A DNA stretch of 64,000 nucleotides from Heterohyrax brucei (Eukaryota > Chordata > Mammalia > Hyracoidea > Procaviidae), in assembly GCA_028571685.1 (NCBI GenBank), contig CM053146.1, positions 108,971,431-109,035,430 of the forward strand. The letters run 5' to 3'. The first letter of the stretch is position 1. Each line of letters starts with the position of its first letter. Of this stretch, positions 44,651 to 56,325 are shown piece after piece. The notes beneath the pieces are model-generated. The model was not told where the DNA came from, searched no databases, and was given only the letters and a program-made list of their open reading frames with translations. A program made the position numbers and the translations under genes.

Positions 44651-45065
44651 ATTAGATGTTCTATTATCTTTTTGACATGCAAGACAAACTTACGAGAATT
44701 CCAGTAGTAATTCAGGACCTCCATGGTAACAGTGGCCTCCACAACAAGCCAGTCATCCCCAGAAGGTATCCTGACTCAAATACATTAGAAGTTTATTTCT
44801 AGCTCGAAACCAAAATAGGTGTTCCTGAAGGACAGAGGCTGTTACATGTAAGTTTAATGTTTCGAGGACAGCATTTTTTGTGGCTCTATCATCTTTGACA
44901 CAGAGCTCACAACGTTAACATGTTTACTTGCATGGAGTCAACAGAAAGGGTAGGAAAAAATTCATTCAGCCTTTTAATATCTCAACCTCAAAGTGAATCT
45001 TATTACTTCTGATTATAGTCCCGTGGCAAGAACTAATCACACCACTGGGCCCTACCTCTCCACAA
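44651..45065. other. Unclassified sequence
   Basis: Nothing recognised. Confidence 0.35.
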
Positions 45066-45222
45066 GAAACCAAACACCAAATCATTGCCACTGAGTCAAC
45101 TCCTGCTCCTGAGGACAGAGCAGAACCGCTCCATAGAGTTTCCAAGGAGCACCTGCTGGATTTGAACTGCTGACCTTTTTTGTTCACAGACATAGCACCT
45201 AACCACTACACCACCAGGGTTT
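45066..45222 (-). mobile_element. AfroSINE, short form
   Basis: Tail complement AATCATTGCCACTGAGTCAA, a small deletion, body CCATAGAGTTTCCAAGGAGC, head ACCACTACACCACCAGGG. Confidence 0.88.
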
Positions 45223-45474
45223 CTCCTATCTGCAAGAGGAGCTAGGAATTGCAGTCCCTGTGTGCATAGTTAAGACTTTATAGTGCGGAAGAGGAGCATG
45301 AATTCTGCTGAAAACTTTGTTTCAGTCTCTACCACAATGTCATTATACACACACAAAACAGCATCCAAGTTATGGTGTTGGAAGGCACTCTAGAAGTCAT
45401 CTATCTCAAGTGTTTTTGAGAGTGACCTACAAAGTGAAATAATTCAATACACCCTGTGTGTGACATGATATAGA
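45223..45474. other. Unclassified sequence
   Basis: Possibly old hAT or L3-type debris; not secure. Confidence 0.3.
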
Positions 45475-45531
45475 TACACATATACATACACTCATACACA
45501 TACATATACATTTATATATGTATATATGTAT
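45475..45531. repeat. AT/ACAT-rich simple repeat
   Basis: Alternating ACATATAC and TATATGTAT units form a low-complexity stretch able to fold back on itself. Confidence 0.75.
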
Positions 45532-46804
45532 CTGAAACAAGTCTCATAAAATAACCTTTTTCCATGCTATGCATGACCCATTAATACTTTCTGCCCTCCA
45601 AATACATTGTTTGATTTCTTGTTTTTTATCACTGGTTTTGACCTCCTAATTGCTGTGACCCATGTTTAGATTTAGCTTATCACTCTGGAAATGATGCATC
45701 TAAGGCTCCAATGCATGAAATGGCATCCCTATGGTCACAGGTAGGTGGCAACACCTTTGGGTCAGACTTAATGGCTATTGACTATCAGTCTAGGGATTTT
45801 TTTCTTTTTAACAAATCGGCACTTGGCTTGGCATACTTTTTGGTTTAAATTTTAGGTATCAGTATCTTTGCTAGAAAACCTCAAATACATTTTATGTAGG
45901 GAGAGATTTGCCTTAAAATTATTACTGAGTGAAGTATTACTTCTTTAAATCTATGTATTTTTAAAAATTGAAGATCATTACCTATAAAAATATCAAGTCT
46001 AGAAATTTAAAAATATTTAGATAGTTTGACTCTTGAGTACACTGAAATATAAGGATTCAATTTTTGTCTTTTATGGCTGTAGCTGTCACAAATTCAGTTT
46101 CTTCTTAAAAATACTTCTAAAAACTCGTTGTTCCATAAATTGTGAATTTTCTTTTGAAAGTTTCTACTCTTAAGAAAAGTCTTCTAAATACACAGGTGCT
46201 TCTTTTCTTTTCCAAGAATGTTAGTTTGAAATTATACAGTTGCTTGTGAAGTCTAATTAAACAGTACGATTTGGAGACAGAATAATGCCACTTGTCAGAA
46301 ACACAGCCATCTAAATCTCAAAAGGAAGACTCACCATCAAACAGCAAAATCATTTCTGAAATGAATACACCTTCTTTAAATTCAGTTGGTTTTTATTTTT
46401 CTTACTTTCTGGGCAAACCTTATGATTTTCTTATGATACCCTGCCAGCATTTTCGATTAACAAGATTGTATGAAAAATACTTGTTTGGGGACACATCATA
46501 CATTTTCTTAAAAGAATTGTACTACACAGGATGATTAATATTATGAATAGCGAGTGTTCATTTGCACAGGGAAGCTTTTAGGTGTGGGTTCCAGCTGGCT
46601 AGGTGAGTGTTTACTCAACTGAGGAACTTACTCTGTAGGCACAATAGTATCATTATGCTATGAGGGTGCAAGTGGAGAGGAGCTTTGGAATAGGACTGCT
46701 CTAAAAAAGGAAGGCTTCCAGTCATTCCCTCACAGTTGCCAGTAATTGTCTTCTGATCCTGGAATTTGACTTTATTTTCTGGTGTCACCAGTGTGGTATC
46801 AAGT
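45532..46804. other. Unclassified AT-rich sequence
   Basis: A possible MIR scrap (minus) near 45690-45780 and a bare GGCACTTGGCTTGGC at 45817-45831 are the only hints. From 45840 on the sequence is unique and AT-rich, with an 80-codon frame (46292-46534) that I do not believe. Confidence 0.35.
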
Positions 46805-47055
46805 AGTGGCAGCAGAGAGTAGAGTTGAGAGCACGGCCTTTGGACTCACACAGCCCTGATTTCAAACCCTGGTTCTTCTCCCTACTGTCTAAGTGACTGA
46901 GCAATTAGCTTAACCTCTCTAAATGCTCAATAACTCATCTGTAATACAACAATACCTACTTCAAAGGGTTTGATGAGGATTAAACGAGATAATGCATATA
47001 AAGTACTTTGGAAAATGTCTGGTAAACAAAATTGTACATTAAATGCTAACTATTC
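46805..47055 (+). mobile_element. MIR SINE, near full length
   Basis: AGAGTTGAGAGCACGGCCTT, CCTGATTTCAAACCCTGGTT, AGCTTAACCTCTCTAAATGC and GATGAGGATTAAACGAGATA are the MIR landmarks from tRNA-like head through core to the L2-like tail. Confidence 0.88.
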
Positions 47056-47462
47056 TTAAATTAAATTTAAGGACCCAAGAAGAAATGTCACAAGTAACTA
47101 TAAAGCTTGTTTTTTAAAATCATTCATGAACAGATGTCTTTGGTTTAGAGATGCATTTATTATTATTACACATTTGAACTCTATATTTAGTTAAAAGGGA
47201 CTCTTTAGGATGAATCTGGGAAGATCCTTTACTAAAATTGTGTGACATAGTAGTACAACAGATTAAAAAATAATAGTAATGGTAATACAACAGATTAATA
47301 TAGTGAGAAACCTGTAAAACCTGGAACACAACTGGACTGCCTTGTTTTCCTGAATCTCACAAATTTTCTGCCTTAGACACAGTGTGGTCTTACCATTTTT
47401 CTCTGGAAGGTTTCTGCCTTACACAGCTTTCACTAGATAGGGAGAAAAGTTGCATCACCAGT
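47056..47462. other. Unclassified sequence
   Basis: AT-rich; nothing recognised. Confidence 0.35.
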
Positions 47463-47675
47463 TTGGTGGGTTGTTGGTTGCTGTTAAATCGATTTCAACT
47501 CACAGCTATTCATTCCTACCGCTAGATACTCACAGGAGGCAGCTGAACTGCCCCCATGGGGTTTCCAAGGCCATAATCTTTATGGGAGCAGAGCCCCAGG
47601 TCTTTTCCCCCAAGGAGAGGCTCATGGGTTTCAACAGCCAACTTACTGAGCTCTTAGCCATTGCATCACCACAGC
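47463..47675 (-). mobile_element. AfroSINE, long form
   Basis: Tail TTAAATCGATTTCAACTCAC, insert CAAGGCCATAATCTTTATGG, GGTCTTTTCCCCCAAGGAGA and head AGCCATTGCATCACCACAGC. Confidence 0.75.
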
Positions 47676-47705
47676 AGCTTCAGTTTGTTATTTGAAACAA
47701 AATTT

Positions 47706-47896
47706 ATCATTGCTGTGGTGAATTGTGACTCATAGCTAGCCTATAGGATGCAATGGAACTGCACCATTGGATTCTCAAGGCTGTAAATCTTTCCAGAAGC
47801 AAACTGACACATCTTTCTCCCACGGAGTGGCTGATGGGTTCCATCCACTCACCTTGCACTTAGCAGCCAAGCACTTAATCACTGCACCACCCGGGC
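47706..47896 (-). mobile_element. AfroSINE, long form
   Basis: Same orientation as the previous copy and only 30 bp away. Tail GGTGAATTGTGACTCATAGC, insert AAGGCTGTAAATCTTTCCAG, head TAATCACTGCACCACCCGGG. Confidence 0.8.
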
Positions 47897-48294
47897 ACTT
47901 TCAGTTTGGTATAACAAGGTATGTCTTCCATTCCACAATGCCATTTGATTAAATGAGTTTCCCATTGCTGTACTCCACTGAGCAGACATCTGCCTACCTA
48001 GAAGCCACGACGACAAATGCTCTTGGGGAGCATTATTAGATTTCAACACCACGAACTCCAATACAGACACAACTCCAATTTCAATGATTTGACACAGTTA
48101 AGGTAAACTTCTTTATGTTGTAAATGAACCCAGAGAACTAAACAACATTAAACATGTTCCATGTTATCCTGGAGTTTCTCTCAGGTAATCTTTAAAGACA
48201 GAGAATTGAGGCAATTGTCTATCTATCTACAAGTCACTCTGTCCCAGAGAAGGAAATGGGGCTTTTCCTCTGCATGATTCCCTTGCCATTGTCC

Positions 48295-48432
48295 TTTTTT
48301 TTTTTTTTTTTTTTGTAATCTTTAAGGTTACAGTTTCCCAAGGCTTTTCTCCCATGGAGCTGCTGAGTGAGTTCAAACTGCTGACCTGGGTAGCAGCTAA
48401 GCACTTAATTGTTATGCCACTAAGACTCCTAT
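48295..48432 (-). mobile_element. AfroSINE head joined to poly(A)
   Basis: On the minus strand the long-form head and insert run to AACCTTAAAGATTAC and then go straight into an A-run of 20. The RTE-like tail is missing altogether. Confidence 0.75.
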
Positions 48433-49420
48433 TCCTGGCTTTTAAGCCCATTTAAATTATATGGATTTACAAACTTATGAAATTCAAAATGACTTTCTAT
48501 TCAAACACATTACTTAAATTTTTGAGAGACAATTTCGTCAGCCATACACTTGTATTAAAACAGGGTCTTTTCTGCCTTCTGGGAGTTTGTTCCTTTTTTA
48601 ACTATGTGAACAAAATAACATCAATTCCAAATTTGTTGATAAATTTCAATTTCTAGATCATATAGCATTAGGCTGTCCCACAAAAATCTTTCAAAGGCAA
48701 CTTCACAGGAAAGGCTAGATAGCTCTTTGAAGGTTATTCTACTGTGACTTGAACTATTTTGTTCCCTACCTTATCCTCAGTGTCTAGAACTAGGCCTGGC
48801 GTTTATTTGTACTCCATAAATATTAGCTGAGTCAAATATTAATTCATTAAATCTATTTTAGACAACTAACTGTATTTAATTATAATATTGTTTAAACCCT
48901 AGTCTTGAAATTTTCTGCTGGATCATATGGCATCAATACAGGAATATTCATTAAAGTGAGATTATTAAAGTAACTTTATTCTTTTTTCAAGTCAATAGCA
49001 TAAAATGGCAGAGAATAATTGGTCCTATTCCTTTACACAAACAAATCTTTGATTCCTGAGATTCAAAGTGAAAACCATCGCCAAGCACTATAAACTATGT
49101 TGATCAGCTAAATGTGTTCCTCTGCTTCAGGACCTGCTCCAAAGGACAGAATTTTCTTGTTTGCAGTTTTCAGCTGGCAGATGAGAAACGCATGAAGCTT
49201 TATCCAAATGGGAAACCCAGTCATTCTTGGTAAAGTAAAGGAGGAAAAACACACACACACAACTGTCAGCTCTAAGAATTTGTCACTGGGAAGAATATTA
49301 AGCTGATGCAACTTATTTCTTCGATTCGGAACAAGGCCTAGACTGAGTGACTTCCAATTTTCACGTTTAACTGGACTCTCATCACTAGTATCTTTTCTTG
49401 TCATTCTACAGCTCTCCTGG

Positions 49421-49421
<1 letters not shown>
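48433..49421. other. Unclassified, with an L2 scrap
   Basis: An L2-like 3' end (TGTCTAGAACTAGGCCTGGC ... TAAATATTAGCTGAGTCAAA) lies at 48778-48850. The rest is AT-rich without identification. Confidence 0.35.

Positions 49422-49462
<41 letters not shown>
49422..49462. repeat. (CA)n microsatellite
   Basis: About 20 uninterrupted CA units. Open frames reading through it on both strands encode only repeated two-residue patterns and are artefacts. Confidence 0.97.
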
Positions 49463-49471
<9 letters not shown>

Positions 49472-50389
49472 CTTGGAATTTCTTGGTGGGGCTGGAGTGG
49501 TAGAAGGAGTGGGAGATGTCGCCTCCCACCTATGCCACATCGGGAGAGGAGGCAAGGCAAGGAGGACTTTCTGTAGCAGTCCTTCTGGGTCAGCCTCCCC
49601 CAAGCTCAGCCTCCACGTTGCTTGGGAAAGTGCACATTGCTGATGTCTGCAGAGGCCCTCCTGGGAAGAAATGCAGTGTTTACGCAATTATTACTGAGCT
49701 GGATTCCAAACTCCTTATTGTTTTAGCTGTCTGTTTCATTTTAAATCACAGAGAGGTTAGGACGTACTTTAGAAACTAATAGAAAGGAGAAATGATGAGA
49801 TCTAATCCATGGATTTCCAGGCTTTGGAGTTTCATGGACCACTAAAATGTCCAAAATATGTTGTGGAACCAAGAGATAGTTGTCAATTTTTATTTTGCTG
49901 AGTAAGACAGTAAAACAATGATACCAATTCTTAGTATCTATTATTGCAGTATCTTCATAAAAGTAGTAACATTTTAATACCCAGAGAGGTTGGAAGAACA
50001 CCATCTCAGAAGAAAGAACAATTCTTCCCAAGAAAAGGTGGTTGGAAACTCTGAAAAACAGATTAAAGTGGAGAGAGAGGAAGAGACAGGGAGAGAGGCT
50101 GCAAACACTGCCAGGGCGTGAGTGGTCTGCTCAGGCACCCCCAGTTCCCTTCCACTGACTGTCTGCACCCACCCCGCGGCTTCTCAACTTCCGTCCTGTG
50201 TTCTGACCACTTGCATCCACGGCTGTCTTCAGCGCACCGTCTGTGGGCTTGAGAGTTGCTATGGGTTTATGCACCAGGTTATGCTTCTCTGCCTCCCTAG
50301 ACCAGATCCCATCTTGCTTATAAGCCTTCATCTCACTGTATGAAGAGAACAACCTTAAGTTCCAGCAAGATCTACATTTCTTGTTAGTT
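49463..50389. other. Unclassified sequence
   Basis: GC content rises at 49480-49640 and 50110-50240, but there is no CpG island or exon signature. Confidence 0.35.
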
Positions 50390-50815
50390 GGCATGCAGTC
50401 AGCTCCAAATCCTGGCTATCTCATGTACAACAGAAGACAGCACTACCAGTCCTATGTCATCGTCACCAAATGCTTGAGTCCACCAATGGGGCTACTGCTT
50501 CAGTCCATCAACTGAAGGTCTTCACAGTCCTAGTGGACAGTCCACTTCACCAAACAGGGGGTCCTCTAATGATGGATCCCTTCTGATGATATACCCAAAG
50601 CAAATTCAATAATGTTCTGTTGTGATCCTTAAGGTTTCCATTGGCTAATTTTCGGAGGTAAGTAGATTGCCGGGCCTTTCATCCTAGTCTGTCTTAGTCT
50701 AGAAACTCCACCGAAGCTTGTTCACCATGAGTGACCCTGCTGGTATTTGAAATACCAATGTCATAGCTTCCAGCATTACAGCAACACAAAAACCACCAAA
50801 ATGTGACAAACGGAC
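50390..50815 (-). mobile_element. RTE-derived short element, minus
   Basis: The right part (CTAGTCTGTCTTAGTCTAGA, TGCTGGTATTTGAAATACCA, CATAGCTTCCAGCATTACAG) is the complement of the RTE 5' end. The left part (CAGTCAGCTCCAAATCCTGG, TCATGTACAACAGAAGACAG) resembles the RTE tail. The middle is short and scrambled. Confidence 0.6.
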
Positions 50816-50889
50816 AGGTGGAGGAAGCAACATAGTCTCATCCAATAATTTAAATATGGTTGCTTTAAGGAAGTCACTGTTTTTCAGCT

Positions 50890-52400
50890 TTCCTACTCCT
50901 CTCTGAGGTGACATCTGGGGGAAGAGAAGGAGGGCTCATTGCCTCAGACTGGCAGGAGGGAAGAGGCGGAAGAGCTGTGAGTATAGGACTCGAACTCATT
51001 TCCTCCTCCTGCTCTCTGCTGCTTGCCATTGTCTGCCTGCTGCTAGGCGGCCTGTTGGCATTCAGCCTGGAGGCCAGAACTGGGCTCAGTCAGGACATAG
51101 CACACTTCTAGGCTGTCCAGAACCCCTGGGATTTGGCTGTGTCTTTGCGTGACACCCAGCCAGGGGACCACTATGTCCCTGCTGTGGCGACTCCCTACAG
51201 CAGGTTCCCCAGCACACTCTCGGCCCCACTCACTCGCCCTACAGACTGGGCAGGACACCTGCATCTCTGCAATGCCATGTGGAAGCAAAGGGATGCAGTC
51301 TGGTCTTGCTTCTGGCTCAGCCACAGCGTGTCATTGCTTGGTGAGCACAGGGTTTGGCTGCAAGGGTACCTCCTCCTGGAGTTCCAAATAGGAATAGGGA
51401 TAAATAGTTTCTGCTTTGGGCTTTCCCCAAACCTGTCCTAAATTCTTCACTCCTCCAGGCTTTCTCTCCGGAGAGGTTAAGGACTGGTATATTTCCTGTT
51501 CCTCTTACCTCAGTCTCTTTCCTCTCCCTACAACTCCCTGAAGAAGACCAGAGGACAAGTTTTCTTCCTTCAGTTCAGGCAGTTATCCAATCCAGAGTCA
51601 CCATGCATAGTTTCCCAGATTGTGGCCAGAGTGAAATACCCAAATGAGACAATGAATGGGGTTTGAAATTCAGCCTGCCCTCTGCTTGCCCAGCCAGGAG
51701 CCCTGGCCCTGGACTCTGTCCACACAGAGCAAGAAAAACCTTTTTTAAATCTGCACAAGAGAATTTTAAGGGGTGGCAGCGACTCTGGTCAGGCCCATTC
51801 TCTTCTGAGGGGCATTATCCCACCTTCCCTGGAGCTACAATGGCTATCAGAGAACACCATTGCCCAGAGAGAAGCATCAAGTCCATATCCACTCCATGTT
51901 CTCAAAATGTGATCCACAGTCTGGACATGGAAGTGCTTTGCTCTCAATCCTGCATTTGCTGTGAACTCAGCACATTCTAGGACTGAGGTGAACATAGGAG
52001 AATGTAAGTCCTGACCATAAAGAAGGAAAACTAAAGTGACCCCCCACCCACAGGAAGAAGGGGAGATCCTGGTCATCAGGCACCAGCTGCACAGGGCTTA
52101 CTTGAGGCCTGTGAAGGTCCAGGGTGGGTGCTGGCCTATGAAGACTGCAGCATCTGAAGAAGGTTAACATCTGAGCCTCCCAACAAGTAGAGGCAGCCCC
52201 TCGTCTCTTAACACTGCACAATTCTAGTTTTCTTTTCAGAAATCTTCAGCAATCATAGTCCTATCTCTAGTCATATATTTCTAGTCCCTTCAAAAAATAA
52301 CTGAAAACCCAGCTTCCCTAAGGTGACTGTTCTTCATTTATGTACAAAGAACAGGAAGGTCCCTGGCACCATGTCATGAGGAAAGCTCGCGTTGCCATGT
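50890..52400. other. GC-richer unique stretch
   Basis: Richer in G and C than most of the window, with open frames on both strands but without domains, a convincing start or splice signals. The frame 50908-51111 has a leucine-rich stretch, LLLAIVCLLLGGLL, which could be taken for a membrane helix; I do not regard it as a gene. Confidence 0.35.
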
Positions 52401-52439
52401 GTTTCAACGTGGTTTATTTTCCTTGTCAGGAGAAAAAAC

Positions 52440-52618
52440 AGGACAGAGTGTGGAGAGGAGGGAACAGGTGTTGGCTGAGTGGAAAGAAGGAGTGTGCTGT
52501 CACAGGGTGAAGACAGCAGACAGAGTTGCACAGAAGCGTGTGTTGAGCGTCTCGTATGGCAAATTGACTTAGACTGTGAACTTTCACTTAATCACAATAA
52601 AAATAATTTTTTAAAGGA
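52440..52618 (+). mobile_element. Family X 3' end
   Basis: GTGTGGAGAGGAGGGAACAG, AGAAGGAGTGTGCTGTCACA and GTGAACTTTCACTTAATCAC then AATAAAAATAATT. The final part includes a polyadenylation-type AATAAA, consistent with the 3' terminus of the family. Confidence 0.6.
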
Positions 52619-53064
52619 AAAACTCAAACATTACATTAAAGAAAAACTGAATGGAAAAGGTAACTGTGGATTTAATTCCGTAGACCTACTAACAGTTTGT
52701 CTCCTACCCCCACTATCTCACGAGACCCAGAGATGGACGTCTTTGAAAACTTGACTTGGTCCATGTCCCTAGCACGGACGTCTGAGCCGCGATGGCTCAG
52801 TCCCTTGCTTACTCTCCAGATGGCCTCCCGCCGCACTCAGGTGTCATGCACGTGAACATCTCTCTCATGAATCTGTTGGTCACCCAAAGATTCTTGTGAC
52901 ACTTGGACTAATCAGTTCTGTAACAGGTAGATTTGCAATCAGGGTTAAGGTCCTCCCCAAACACAGACCCATTAAAATTCAAGTCACATAACCCTGGCCC
53001 AGAGTCCAGGGATTCACAAGAGTCAATGAATGACTTGTTTTAGGAGAACTAGAGTCCTTACCAG
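52619..53064. other. Unclassified sequence
   Basis: Nothing recognised. Confidence 0.35.
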
Positions 53065-53385
53065 CTGCCAGAGGAACAAACAAATTGATCTCGAAAGAAG
53101 TACTGCCAGAATGCTCTGCGGAAGCAAAGATGGAAAGACTTTGCCACACATTCTTTGAACATGTTATTGGAAGGGACCAATCCATAGAGAAGGGCATCAT
53201 GCTAGGTAAAGGGGAAGGGCAGTGGGAGAGACTAAGATGCTCAACAAGACGGATTGGCGTGACAGCAGCCACGATGTGCTCAAGCATCGCAACAATTTGT
53301 GAGGATGGCACAGGACTGGGCAGTGTTTCCTTCTGTTGTACATAGGGCAGCTATGAGGTGAAACTGACTCAAGGCTATCTAACAA
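53065..53385 (+). mobile_element. RTE LINE 3' end, 5'-truncated copy
   Basis: AGAATGCTCTGCGGAAGCAA, CATTCTTTGAACATGTTATT, GAAGGGCATCATGCTAGGTA and TGTTGTACATAGGGCAGCTA follow the order of 40000-40293. Confidence 0.8.
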
Positions 53386-54376
53386 AAGCAATACAACCAA
53401 GAGTCCATGTCTATTTTATTTACATACATAAATCCATGCAGTATCTGTATACATTACAGATTATTTCTAACGGAACCAAAGAAAAAGAGAGAGAAAATAA
53501 AGAATGCTTTGTTTTTAAGAATGAGAAGAGGTACACTTGCAGCTCTTCTCAGGAGATGTTTGGTTTTTCTTTTCCTGCATTTATCAGAACAGTGCACCAT
53601 GGATGAAATAATGCAATATATAAATTCCACTTATATTAGCATAAAAATGGAAAGTAATCACAGGAAACGATTACACATGTTTTTAAATCCAGTGTGTTTC
53701 TCTGTAAAAGATGCAATGTACGATTTTTTAGTGGAAAACAGTAACATGTTTGTGTATTACATATATGAAAATCAACTTTAAATATAAAAGGAAAAAATAT
53801 TCCAGATGCCTAACATGAATCGATATGATCACAAGTCCATAGTATGAATGACTCTCCCTACTACTTTGCCTGCCAAGTCTGATGGACTATAAAACGGGTA
53901 TAGTGATAGCAGTAGTAGCCTTGCCCACCCCACGGGATTGTGTCAGAGGATAAGAGGAGCCAGTAGTGAGTATAACACGGCCGTTCAATCCTGCGCTGGT
54001 GTAGGGACTTTTCTTTCCATTCCATCACAGCCCCTCTGGTTGTTAAGGTCCAGCACCCTCGGTGTGCAGCATGAAAGGTACAAGTAATGTGGGTGACTGA
54101 AAAGCCTGGACATCCAAACAAGAGTTTGGTTAGGCTTGCCAAAGCCTCAGAGACATCAGCTTCCTTGCAGTGAGTGGTCCAGGACTCCATGCAGACAGCT
54201 GTTCCTGAGAGTCACATACTCCATGGCCCCACGGCGGAAGCTCACGTGGCTCCTCCCACTGGTCTGTGCTGCCCTAGAATGTGACAATGAGAGAAAAAAC
54301 AGATACCTTATAAGGTCATTTTTAAAAAGATTCATGTTTTGCAGTCTCAGCTTCTTTCTTTCCATTCTCCAAATAC
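53386..54376. other. Unclassified sequence
   Basis: A 124-codon frame at 53407-53781 is AT-rich, overlaps another frame and has no domain. The rest shows nothing I can name. Confidence 0.35.
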
Positions 54377-54545
54377 GGAAACCCTGGCGGCATAGTGGTT
54401 AAGTGCTGCAGCTGCTAACCAAAAAGTTGGCAGTTAAAATCCACCAGGTGCTCCTTGGAAACTCTGTGGGGGCACTTCTACTCTAACCTATAGGGTCACT
54501 ATGAGTCAGAATCGACTTGACAGCATGGGGTTTGGTTTTTTTAAA
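54377..54545 (+). mobile_element. AfroSINE, short form, near consensus
   Basis: AACCCTGGCGGCATAGTGGT, AGCTGCTAACCAAAAAGTTG, CTCCTTGGAAACTCTGTGGG and CTATGAGTCAGAATCGACTT. Among the least diverged copies, so probably young. Confidence 0.92.
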
Positions 54546-54914
54546 AGCCTTTTTTTTTTTTTTGGCCTGCACTTTTTTCAGATTGTGTGAAGCACTATTG
54601 AGAACATGGCTAGGGAAAACAAAGGACCAGAAGGGCGAGAGGAAGTGAGGAGAACTGAATACCAGGGCCACAGGGGTTGAGATTTGAAGAAGAGATTTGA
54701 TGAGAGTGGAAAGAGTCTGTAAATGAGATGCTCTTGACCACTTGGCATTTGAGACAACTAGAGAGACAGAGAGACTCTCAGCAAGGTTTCTACAGCTTGT
54801 AAACTGTGCCTTTCAAGTGCTTTCAGAAACAAAGTTACAGATGTAAATGGCTCTTGCTTCACTTTTGAGAGTTAGACTGCTTCTTTAAATGATGCACTAA
54901 GAAACACAGGGCCA

Positions 54915-55003
54915 GGTGGGGCTGTGGAATTTGTGCAGACTCTGTCACATGGGTGACTGTGAGTGAGAATCAAGTGGATTGCATCTAACAACAATAACTA
55001 GCC
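54915..55003 (+). mobile_element. SINE/RTE tail fragment
   Basis: ACTCTGTCACATGGGTGACT followed by GAATCAAGTGGATTGCATCT and AACAACAATAAC. Because SINE and RTE share this end, the source cannot be told. Confidence 0.6.
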
Positions 55004-55459
55004 AGAGTATCTTTTGATGGCAGATATGTTGTCTAAGCCATAGCATTTCACTGACAAAACCCAAATGTTAAACTGTTGGCTTGTCTAGTGAGATTTTAGC
55101 AATAAGGACCATCTATCGAGGCTCAGAAGTTCTTGAGGCAACACCCAGAAGCTCTTATTGATCTCTGCAGTAGTGCAGAAGGCAAAGGAAAGTGAGTATG
55201 TCTTGGGATATAATACAGTCTAATAGAAATTAAACATGAAATCATGAGTCTCATTATTTATCTCCAGTTACGATCAAAGGTTGTTTTTTGTCTTTTTTTT
55301 TTTTTTTTTTTTTACTTTGGCTAAATCATCCTCTCTGACCCTCCTACAACCCTTCCAAGGATGCAGTAAAAGAAAAAAATCAGATTGTCCTCTGTATCTC
55401 CACCATTTTTGTCATACTGAACACTTAACAAAATTAGCAATATTACCACAAGGCTACAA
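55004..55459. other. Unclassified, with a T-run
   Basis: A 24-base T-run lies near 55289-55312. The rest is not recognised. Confidence 0.4.
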
Positions 55460-55660
55460 AGTCCAAATAAAGCCAGTTGCTGTCAAGTTGATCATGACTC
55501 ACAGTGACCCCAGGCATGTCACAGTAGAATTATGCTCCCCAGGGTTTTCAGAAACTAGCTTTTCGCAAGTAGATCTCCAGGCCTTTCTACTGAGGGGTCA
55601 GTGAGTAGACTCCAACCTCCAACTTCTCCATTAAGCACTCAATCATTTCCACTCAGGGAT
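55460..55660 (-). mobile_element. AfroSINE, long form
   Basis: Tail GTTGCTGTCAAGTTGATCAT, insert AACTAGCTTTTCGCAAGTAG and ATCTCCAGGCCTTTCTACTG, and a decayed head near 55640. Confidence 0.75.
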
Positions 55661-55926
55661 TTGATCACAAGGTTATGTTTATAACAATACATATAAAACC
55701 GTATTTTGATCATATAGAATATAGTATGAGATGTTTCTTGGCTTATTTGCCTGAGAACCAGCCAGGAATTGCTCTCTGGGGTCAAGGGCACTCCCAAAGA
55801 TTTGGGGCAATTCCGCTTACAGATTTTCCCCTGCTTGTGGCATCTCTCGTGAAGGGTCAGCCTTCCCCTTGATGTGAAGTGAGCAAACACAAAGTGTAGA
55901 ATCAGCAGCAGCTGGAGCAGGACAGG
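55661..55926. other. Unclassified sequence
   Basis: Nothing recognised. Confidence 0.35.
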
Positions 55927-55972
55927 CAGGGGGCCTGGCAGGGGGCCTGGCAGGGGGCCTGGCAGGGGCCTG
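55927..55972 (+). repeat. 12-bp GC-rich minisatellite
   Basis: Three exact units CAGGGGGCCTGG and a partial fourth. On the minus strand an open frame runs through it as a proline/alanine/arginine repeat, which is a by-product. Confidence 0.93.
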
Positions 55973-56139
55973 TGGGCTCTGAGGGGGGCCAGAAGAAGCT
56001 ACCAAGCAGGTGCTTCGTAGGAACAGATTCACAGAAACATTTTCCTGCGTGAAACTCCGTAGATGTTTTACCTCTTCACCAGGGATTTAAGGAACTTAAG
56101 GGTTGGACCACTTTTGGGATGGCTAGATGTCCAAAAGAA

Positions 56140-56325
56140 GTCCCAATGGCACAAAGGTTAGCTGCTCAACTGCCAACCAGAAGGTTAGTGGATCAAACAC
56201 ACTACCAACTCTGTGGAATCTTCCATACAGATTGCAGCCTAGAAAACCATATGGGACAGCTCTATTCTGTCACATGGGGTCACTGTGAGTTGAAAATCAA
56301 TTTGACAATACCGAACAACAAACTG
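56140..56325 (+). mobile_element. AfroSINE, long form
   Basis: Head AGTCCCAATGGCACAAAGGT, insert ATACAGATTGCAGCCTAGAA, body AACCATATGGGACAGCTCTA, end CCGAACAACAAAC. Confidence 0.85.

Noticed and set aside
45475..45531. CRISPR-like array or origin
   Set aside because: Simple AT-rich repeat without spaced identical units; a CRISPR array is not expected in a mammalian nuclear genome.
49108..49560. 150-codon minus-strand frame
   Set aside because: It reads through the (CA)n microsatellite and shows only Cys-Val repeats there.
50908..51111. Small membrane protein
   Set aside because: The leucine-rich run is suggestive, but there is no Kozak context, homolog or splice context that I can defend.
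55817..56032. Pro/Ala/Arg-repeat protein
   Set aside because: It is the 12-bp minisatellite read in one frame.
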